Both the position numbers and the translations under genes were made by a program. From Chitinophagaceae bacterium UBA5175 (GTDB lineage Bacteria > Bacteroidota > Bacteroidia > Chitinophagales > Chitinophagaceae), in assembly GCA_002413325.1 (NCBI GenBank), contig DHWT01000246.1, positions 1-16,897 of the forward strand: a DNA stretch of 16,897 nt. The letters are read 5' to 3'. The notes beneath the pieces were generated by a model. The model had not been told where the DNA came from. It worked only from the letters and a program-made list of their open reading frames with translations, and ran no database searches. The stretch's first letter is position 1, and each line of letters starts with the position of its first letter. Below are positions 1 to 6,034 of this stretch, piece by piece.

Positions 1-3
1 AAT

Positions 4-384
4 ATGTATTACACATCAGATCATGAATGGATTGATTTTCAGGGAACTGTTGCCTATATGGGCGTCAGCAGCTTTAAACTGCTGGGATTCAGGGCCATCC
101 ACGAGGTCCTGTTCAATGATCCGGTAAGTTACAAAAAGCGCGGGGATATTATTGCCTGGATCCGGTACCAGGATTATAAAATCGATATCCTGATGCCCGT
201 GGACGGAAGCATCGTGCAGGTAAACAGGATATTATTAAATAACGACCTGAAACAGATTACTGACCATCTGGCGAAAACTGGCTGGATGTTTTCTATCATT
301 CCTTCCAACCGGTACGATCGAAAAAACCTGATCCCCGTTAAAGACTACCTGTCTTTAATAAAAAATGAATTCCCCCAATCTTAA
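4..384 (+). CDS. GcvH-like protein lacking the lipoyl lysine
   Basis: A 126-residue protein that follows the glycine cleavage H-protein fold: an N-terminal YYTSDHEWI segment, then VAYMGVSSF, a central hairpin ending in MPVDG (residues 64-68), VQVN, and GWMFSI near residue 95. From the GV(S/T) motif to the PVxG motif it can be aligned by eye to E. coli and plant H proteins without gaps. In that alignment the lysine that carries lipoate falls on Asp57, and the glutamate two to three residues before it is Arg54; the nearest lysine is Lys59, two positions later. The protein is therefore probably not lipoylated, or is modified at a shifted site. No GcvT or GcvP gene is in view. The ATG at position 4 leaves almost no upstream sequence, so a slightly longer N-terminus cannot be excluded. 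The 3' end overlaps the methyltransferase start by 20 bp, which suggests translational coupling. The family call is fairly firm; the function is unknown. Confidence 0.8.
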   Translation: MYYTSDHEWIDFQGTVAYMGVSSFKLLGFRAIHEVLFNDPVSYKKRGDIIAWIRYQDYKIDILMPVDGSIVQVNRILLNNDLKQITDHLAKTGWMFSIIPSNRYDRKNLIPVKDYLSLIKNEFPQS

Positions 385-1003
385 CCAATCCCATTCCATG
401 GATCCATCCTGTAATTATGCGCATGTAAACTGGTTTCATTCAGATTCAGCGTTCAATACCCTGTATCCGCCGGATATTCAGTTGCTGGCCGGGCAGCACT
501 GGACACCGTTGGATGTTGCCATAGAAGCAGGTCGTTACCTGGCGGGGAATGAAAAAGTTAAAATACTGGACATCGGAAGCGGAGTCGGCAAATTCTGCCT
601 GGCCGCTGCCTATGTTACCCCCAGGGCATTTTACTATGGTATTGAACAGAGAAAAACACTGGTCGGTCATGCAGAAAAGGCCAGAGCCATGCTGGAACTT
701 GACAACGTAAGTTTTATCCATGGAAATTTCACCCAACTATCTTTAAAAAATTTCGATCATTTCTATTTCTACAATGCATTCTACGAAAACCTGGCGGGCA
801 CCGATAAAATAGACGACAGCATAGATTATTCAAGAGAATTATTTAATTATTACAACCATTATTTATTTAAACAACTGGAACTAAAGCCACGAGGGACCCG
901 GCTTTGTACCCTCTGCAGCTGGGGAGATGAAATACCACCCGGATTTCATATGGTAAACTCAGAAATGAATGGTATTCTGAAGTTTTGGGTAAAAGAATCA
1001 TAA
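365..1003 (+). CDS. class I SAM-dependent methyltransferase
   Basis: A 212-residue protein with a Rossmann-type methyltransferase core. Motif I is ILDIGSGVGKF (DIGSGVG at residues 69-75), the glycine-rich SAM loop. The acidic end of strand 2 is in YYGIEQR, where the Glu should contact the SAM ribose, and a motif IV-like FYFYNAFYEN follows near residue 137. The substrate cannot be read from the sequence; the IEQR-type strand 2 is also found in protein methyltransferases, but this is not decisive. The first ATG (365) overlaps the preceding gene by 20 bp; a second in-frame ATG at 398, giving 201 residues, is an equally possible start. The tight overlap suggests that it acts with, or is regulated with, the H-like protein. 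No signal peptide or membrane segment is visible, so it should be cytoplasmic. Confidence 0.85.
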   Translation: MNSPNLNQSHSMDPSCNYAHVNWFHSDSAFNTLYPPDIQLLAGQHWTPLDVAIEAGRYLAGNEKVKILDIGSGVGKFCLAAAYVTPRAFYYGIEQRKTLVGHAEKARAMLELDNVSFIHGNFTQLSLKNFDHFYFYNAFYENLAGTDKIDDSIDYSRELFNYYNHYLFKQLELKPRGTRLCTLCSWGDEIPPGFHMVNSEMNGILKFWVKES

Positions 1004-1062
1004 CGGTACAGCCTGTCCGAAAAAGTAAAAAACTCTGTTCATCATTTCAGCACCAGCGCAAC

Positions 1063-2748
1063 ATGTTTAAACCAAAGATATTTCACACTTTAAAGAACTA
1101 CAACCGCCATCAGTTTACAAAAGACCTGATGGCCGGCATCATCGTGGGACTGGTGGCCCTGCCGCTGGCCATTGCCTTTGCCATTGCTTCAGGGGTGTCC
1201 CCGGAGAAAGGATTGTACACGGCGGTCATTGCCGGATTTATCATTTCCGCCATGGGCGGCAGCCGGGTTCAGATCGGAGGCCCGACCGGTGCTTTTATTG
1301 TAATCGTGTATGGCATTGTGCAGGTACATGGCGTAAACGGATTGATCATTGCCACCTTCATGGCCGGCATCATGCTCATCATCATGGGTTTTGCAAGGCT
1401 CGGTTCCGTGATCCGGTTCATTCCGTTTCCTTTGATTATTGGTTTTACCAGTGGCATCGCCCTGATCATATTTTCCTCGGAAGTAAAAGATCTGCTGGGT
1501 TTGAAAATGGGAGCCGTACCAGCGGATTTTATTGATAAGTGGAAAAGCTACCTGCTGGCCATTCGTACCACAGATATCTATACCGTGGCAACAGGCGTAT
1601 CCACCATTGCCATTATTTTACTCTGGCCGAAAATCACACACAAAGTGCCGGGTTCACTGATCGCCATTTTTGTTACGACGATTGTCATGCAATTGCTGCA
1701 CCTGCCCATCGATACCATCGGAAGCAGATTCGGGAATATCCCATCTTCCATGCCCGCGCCGGTATTTCCCCATCTGGATCCGGCTACGATAAAAAATTTA
1801 ATCCAGCCGGCATTCACGATTGCCCTGCTGGGCGGCATCGAATCGCTTTTATCGGCCGTGGTGGCCGACGGGATGATCGGAGGAAATCACAAATCCAATA
1901 TGGAACTGGTTGCACAGGGGACAGCGAATATTTTCTCTTCGGTGTTTGGCGGTATTCCCGCCACCGGGGCCATTGCGAGAACGGCGACCAATATAAAAAA
2001 CGGAGGCCGCACGCCTGTGGCCGGTATCATCCATTCCATCACCCTCCTGCTCATACTGCTCTTTTTCGGTAAGTGGGCGTCGCTCATCCCGATGGCCACA
2101 CTGGCCGGCATCCTGGTAGTGGTTGCCTATAATATGAGTGAATGGCGGCATTTTCTTGCCGTTTTAAAAGGACCGCGCAGTGATATGGCCATTTTAATTA
2201 CCACCTTTCTGTTAACCGTACTCGTTGATCTGACGGTTGCCATTGAAATCGGTATGGTGCTGTCTTCCTTCCTGTTTATGCGCAATATGATTAAGTTCAG
2301 TGAAGTAAGCCTGATTACCGGGAAATATGAAAACCAGAAACAGGGCGAAGACCTGGAATCCCTGGAAAATTTTGATATACCAAAAAATGTGGAAGTTTTT
2401 GAGATTAACGGGCCTTTGTTTTTCGGGGCGGCCTATAAATTCAAAGATGCCATGCGGTTTATTGAAAAGCCACCCCGGGTGCTTATTATCCGTATGAGAA
2501 ATGTCCCGATCATCGATGCGACCGGCATCAAGACGATACAGGAAGTTTTCAAGGAATCAAAACAAAGCGGCACAAAACTGATTCTCTCCGAAGTACGCAG
2601 CAGCCAGATCCTGGAGGAGCTGAAATCGGCCAGGCTCTTATTTGCCATCGGCAAGGCCAATGTTACCGAGACTTTCCAGGATGCCATTGACCGGAGTAAA
2701 GTGGTATTGGAAAGCCCGGACCGGAAGGCACTTCACAGCCGGGTATGA
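1063..2748 (+). CDS. SulP-family anion (sulfate/bicarbonate) transporter with STAS domain
   Basis: An inner-membrane SLC26/SulP permease of 561 residues. The N-terminal half has the family pattern DLMAGIIVGLVALPLAIAFA, then GGSRVQIGGPTGAF, many hydrophobic spans, and ARTATNIKNGGRTPVAGI in the late transmembrane region. A cytoplasmic STAS domain starts near residue 441 and contains PIIDATGIKTI, matching the D-x-T-G loop of anti-sigma-antagonist-like domains. The substrate may be sulfate, bicarbonate or another anion; the sequence does not decide. The frame is open back to an ATG at 985, but that adds 26 basic residues unlike the family and overlaps the methyltransferase, so the ATG at 1063 (MFKPKIFHTLKNY) is preferred. 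The gap to the methyltransferase is then 59 bp, which is compatible with one transcript. Confidence 0.92.
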   Translation: MFKPKIFHTLKNYNRHQFTKDLMAGIIVGLVALPLAIAFAIASGVSPEKGLYTAVIAGFIISAMGGSRVQIGGPTGAFIVIVYGIVQVHGVNGLIIATFMAGIMLIIMGFARLGSVIRFIPFPLIIGFTSGIALIIFSSEVKDLLGLKMGAVPADFIDKWKSYLLAIRTTDIYTVATGVSTIAIILLWPKITHKVPGSLIAIFVTTIVMQLLHLPIDTIGSRFGNIPSSMPAPVFPHLDPATIKNLIQPAFTIALLGGIESLLSAVVADGMIGGNHKSNMELVAQGTANIFSSVFGGIPATGAIARTATNIKNGGRTPVAGIIHSITLLLILLFFGKWASLIPMATLAGILVVVAYNMSEWRHFLAVLKGPRSDMAILITTFLLTVLVDLTVAIEIGMVLSSFLFMRNMIKFSEVSLITGKYENQKQGEDLESLENFDIPKNVEVFEINGPLFFGAAYKFKDAMRFIEKPPRVLIIRMRNVPIIDATGIKTIQEVFKESKQSGTKLILSEVRSSQILEELKSARLLFAIGKANVTETFQDAIDRSKVVLESPDRKALHSRV

Positions 2749-2781
2749 TCCGCTAAGGCAAAAAAAATCCGGCTAAGCGGA
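2749..2781 (+). terminator. possible hairpin after the SulP gene
   Basis: TCCGCT (2749-2754) pairs with AGCGGA (2776-2781) around an A-rich loop, immediately after the SulP stop codon. The stem is only 6 bp and no clear T run follows, so this is a weak candidate. The rest of the gap to 2965 holds nothing that I can assign. Confidence 0.25.
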
Positions 2782-2965
2782 ATATGTTTCAGACCAGGTT
2801 ATTTTCCCGGATACCAGTTTCGTAAACGGACTTCAATATGTGGACGCATAGGTGAGAATAAAGGAGAAATGAGTTGCCTTGTCTGCGCATGTGACATGAT
2901 TGGGAATATACTGTCTCAACTTTTAACAAGCAACAGAACCTAAGTTTCGATAGCACTAGTATTGA

Positions 2966-4036
2966 TCACTTTACGAAAATGGAATTTGCTGCAGCAGTAT
3001 ACGTACCATCTGTAAGTTTTACTTCCGTACCATTTTTCCAGTACACAGCATAATAGCTTCCAGATTCAAATACGTACCCGGATGTATAAACGTCATTTCC
3101 TTTTACATAAATGGATCTGGCTTCTGAATCGTCGCCTGAAAGCACTGTTACATTGCCATTATTCCAGTATACCCCTAAAAACAAGTAAGGGATATCTTTA
3201 TGAGAGGCAATTCCGGCTATGTAGACATTATTACCAGTTACAAAAACAGAATTTGTGCCGTAATATTCAAAATTTGCATGATTTAAAGAAGCAGATTCAT
3301 TAATTCCGTTTTTCCAATACCTCGGCACGGAGAAGCCCGCACCTGTATAAATACCCGCCCCAACTACATATACATTACCTCCAGATACATAAATTGAATT
3401 AGCAATTTCGGAACCATACAAATCAGTGGTATTACCGGTAAGATATACTTCTACGCCATTTTTCCAGTATACGGCATTGGGACCATGGTAACCCGCAACA
3501 TATATATCGTTGCCTGATATAAAAATCGAATTAGCATAAGAATAGTCATAATGGCCCTTAGCATCCGTAAGATTCAGCATTATTTCTGCGCCATCCTTCC
3601 AGTACACAGCCCTCGTGCTGTCATTTCCGGCAGCATATACTTTGTTACCTGAAACATAAATAGATTTAGCAGCATAATACTCTTTAACTGTAATAAATTT
3701 AACAGGAAGGGATATTTCTGTGTTATTTTTCCAATATGCAGGTCCTCCATCTCTTCCGGATACATATACATCGTTCCCCGTTACAAAAATAGAATTTGCC
3801 GTCGCATATTTTGTTCCGTCGGAAAGTATTACTTCCTGACCATTTATCCAGTATTTTGCAACATCAGTAATACCGTTTGATTCATTCCCTGCTACGAAAA
3901 CAACCGGTTTGCCGGGTTTCCAGTCAATTTTTTTGAATATTGGGGGAACTTCCTTCTGACAGGAAGTAAATACTACTGCACTAACAATTGACAAAACTAT
4001 TAGCAGTGATTTTTTACTATATGTATAAAGTTTCAT
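2966..4036 (-). CDS. lipoprotein with YWKNG-type repeats, predicted seven-bladed beta-propeller
   Basis: A 356-residue exported lipoprotein. Residues 1-25 form a signal sequence ending in VVFTSC, with Cys26 as the likely lipidated residue. The mature part consists of repeats of 43-49 residues, each built as (A/T)xSI(F/Y)V(T/S)GNxVYxxG, a short insert, YWKNGxEV and a loop. Repeats start at residues 80, 123, 168, 212, 261 and 306. A lone NSIFVK ends the protein, and an incomplete repeat (VVFVAG to YWINGQEVILSDG) opens it at about residue 44. First and last pieces together make one blade, giving seven blades closed by the usual velcro arrangement. It is probably anchored in the outer membrane or periplasm; ligand and function are unknown. 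The gene is visibly more A+T-rich than the transporter and ATPase genes around it. Fold is inferred from repeat length and pattern. Confidence 0.85.
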   Translation of the reverse strand: MKLYTYSKKSLLIVLSIVSAVVFTSCQKEVPPIFKKIDWKPGKPVVFVAGNESNGITDVAKYWINGQEVILSDGTKYATANSIFVTGNDVYVSGRDGGPAYWKNNTEISLPVKFITVKEYYAAKSIYVSGNKVYAAGNDSTRAVYWKDGAEIMLNLTDAKGHYDYSYANSIFISGNDIYVAGYHGPNAVYWKNGVEVYLTGNTTDLYGSEIANSIYVSGGNVYVVGAGIYTGAGFSVPRYWKNGINESASLNHANFEYYGTNSVFVTGNNVYIAGIASHKDIPYLFLGVYWNNGNVTVLSGDDSEARSIYVKGNDVYTSGYVFESGSYYAVYWKNGTEVKLTDGTYTAAANSIFVK

Positions 4037-4064
4037 AAAATAAGTTTAATATGAATAATTCACC

Positions 4065-4121
4065 TGATTTGAAAATCATGAAATTAGGCTTTGAGATAAT
4101 ATATGACGCTGATGAGCATCA
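4065..4121. promoter_or_regulatory. two short dyads upstream of the propeller lipoprotein
   Basis: The gap 4037-4280 lies upstream of the lipoprotein start. It contains TGATTT-GA-AAATCA at 4065-4078 and TGATG-AG-CATCA at 4110-4121, both symmetric and A+T-rich like many bacterial operators. No Bacteroidota-type -33/-7 pair could be placed next to them. Their role is a guess; short dyads of this size also occur by chance. Confidence 0.2.
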
Positions 4122-4280
4122 CGCTGTTTATTGTTTCCTGTCATTTGCCCGGTATGGTTTAGTGTTGGCACACCAAATCGCAGACAGTGAAAAATGAGAG
4201 ATATTCAACAGACACTAAGGTCTCGTGTATGAGTCGGAACTTCTCAAAAAAAGGCATTTGCGGAATCCATTCATTTTCTG

Positions 4281-5183
4281 TTACTGTTTAATAAATTCCA
4301 CTCTTCTGTTTTTTGCTTTGTTAACGGCATTATCGTTGGGAGCAACAGGCTGACTTTCCCCTTTGCCATCTGTTTCCATCCTGCCATTATCAATACCAAA
4401 GTTTTTATTAAGTTCTGTTTTAACAGAAGCAGCCCGCCGTTTGGAAAGATCCAGGTTGGATGCATCGTCTCCATCGCTATCGGTATAACCCATGATTTTT
4501 ATCTTCAGTGAAGGATTATCTTTCAAAACCTGTGCAATTTCTTTTAGCGTTGCATAAGATTCCGTCTTTATTTTATCAGAGTTGATATCGAACTGAATTC
4601 CATAAGTAATAAGCTTCCCTACGGAAAGCAATTTATTTCGGGTATCAGGAAGACCGGCCGCAATCCTGAAATTGCCAATGATGGGATTCACGTCATCCGT
4701 GGTTTGGATCCTGAAAATATTGTAGTTATAACCAACAATCATTCCGCGGGGCAGATCCAGTATCTTATTTTCATTTGAATACATTCTTAATCTTTGTTTC
4801 TGCACCCAGAATGCCACATGATATTTTTCACCGGTCTTAAACGTGTTAGCGCTGCTTCCATGGTCTTTGTACCCTTCATCTTTTTCCGAATAGTTAGTCC
4901 AGTCGGCCTGATCATATCCCGCAGTTATCTTTGTACCTGCCTTGCCCGGAATGGCACCCCCTTCGTTGGGATTGTCTAAAGTGCCCGATACCAATAGAAA
5001 ATCAATTCCAAACATGTTTTCTGAATTGGTAACGGTCATAGGCACAAAATCAAATTCAACGGTGAAATTATCAGTGAAAGATTCTTTAGCCTCAGGTATG
5101 AAAAATCCTCCCTTGCTCAATTGAAACCACCTGCCCGGGTATTTAGCAATCGTAACAATCTGGCCACTGGAAATGAATTGTTT
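4281..5183 (-). pseudogene. 5'-truncated OmpA-family (peptidoglycan-binding) gene
   Basis: The open frame encodes the C-terminal part of a Bacteroidota OmpA-family outer-membrane protein. A beta-sandwich-like region (GRWFQLSKGGFFIPE, then FTVEFDFVP and MFGIDFLLVSG) is followed by a complete OmpA domain: IQFDINSDKIKTES, IMGYTDSDGDDASN, LDLSKRRAASV and NRRVEF. The Asp and Arg that bind diaminopimelate in this fold are present. Protein-like sequence continues upstream of the first possible start (TTG at 5118-5120) as SSGQIVTIAKYPGRW, until a TGA at 5184-5186. No ATG, signal peptide or recognisable N-terminal half precedes it in any frame up to 5297. Full-length relatives, as I recall them, carry a secretion signal and a long N-terminal region. 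This is therefore most likely a decayed remnant rather than a short gene, though expression of a cytoplasmic fragment from TTG is not excluded. Confidence 0.75.
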
Positions 5184-5297
5184 TCATACCTTTTATTCTT
5201 AAAGGTATACAGGGAAGTGCTGGAGTTCAATGACAGGAATCAAATGCTCCTTTGATTTGGATCATGACATCTTTTCTATCAGGGATTAATTATGGCA

Positions 5298-5831
5298 TTA
5301 TTCAATTGCCTGCAGGATCAACCCAAACTGTATTTTTTTATCCTGCTCCCAGACAGCGTATATTTTCCCATCAGGCAGTACAATGCTTTTCAGGAAACTG
5401 CCCGAACCGACCGCTATTTCCTTTTTATGAGGCAGTATGAATAGTTTTACACGATCCCCGGTCTGCATGGATATGACTGCATGACCGGCTGTGCCGGTTA
5501 TACTACAGCTTCGCCCTTTTCCGATTTGTATTTCCGGCTCGCCGGGCCTGCAGTAATAGACAGATCCTTCTCTTTGCCAGACCGTATGCACCGCACCTGA
5601 CCCGTCTACATAAACACCTCCCCCATCCATCGGACAACCGTTCAGTTTCCAGGTACCCATCCTCAGCTTTTGGCCGCCCGTAAAAGTCCGGCCCCCGTCG
5701 GAAGACCTCACCAGGTAAAGGTCTCTTGAGCCATTCAGCCAGCTCCGGAACATAATCGCAATTTCTGATCCCAGAACGGAAATGCCGGGCTGGCAGCATT
5801 CGCAAACATGCCCGTAATGCCTGCAGGCGTT
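5298..5831 (-). pseudogene. remnant of a sialidase-like (Asp-box/BNR repeat) gene
   Basis: The frame encodes the C-terminal part of a secreted beta-propeller protein of the sialidase-like group. It has an Asp-box, SSDGGRTF, then GTWKLNGCPMDGGGVYV, HTVWQREGSVYY and a closing strand IYAVWEQDKKIQFG. Homologous-looking sequence runs upstream of the first ATG (5751-5753) as GHVCECCQPGISV and EIAIMFRSWLNGSRD, the cysteine cluster and MFRxWLNG block typical of these proteins, and then meets a TGA at 5832-5834. No in-frame start or signal peptide remains. An ATG at 5833-5835 (ATGAAACGCCTGCAGG), one frame off, may be the original start joined to the 3' end by an internal deletion. TAGCTTTG, an exact -7 type box, lies about 20 bp upstream of it. 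About half of a usual-length gene is missing. A functional 151-residue protein from 5753 is unlikely. Confidence 0.75.
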
Positions 5832-6034
5832 TCATGTTTGTGAAATGATTACAAAGCTACATGAAACCGCCTTTGTTGCTCCTGACCCTGTAAAACTGAA
5901 AAATATCTGTTAACTTATACGATAAAAATACCCGTTTACAAAAAGTCCGTTTTCTTTTGGCACGCTACATTTCATGATTCTTCTTTTATGACGGATACTC
6001 ATGTAAACCGGTTCCCGAAAAATAAATCCACCAA

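Noticed and set aside
985..1062. Use of the ATG at 985 as the SulP start
   Set aside because: The extra 26 residues are basic, unlike SulP N-termini, and are encoded over the methyltransferase 3' end; 1063 is more natural.
5503..5835. A 110-codon minus-strand frame over the sialidase remnant
   Set aside because: Its body is a shadow of the homologous frame, with Arg/Leu-rich sequence and no domain; only its first few codons may be the old gene start.
5966..5973. TACATTTC as a -7 box for the Ca2+ ATPase
   Set aside because: No TTTG or TTG lies at a suitable distance; the nearest candidates are 8 and 27 bp away.
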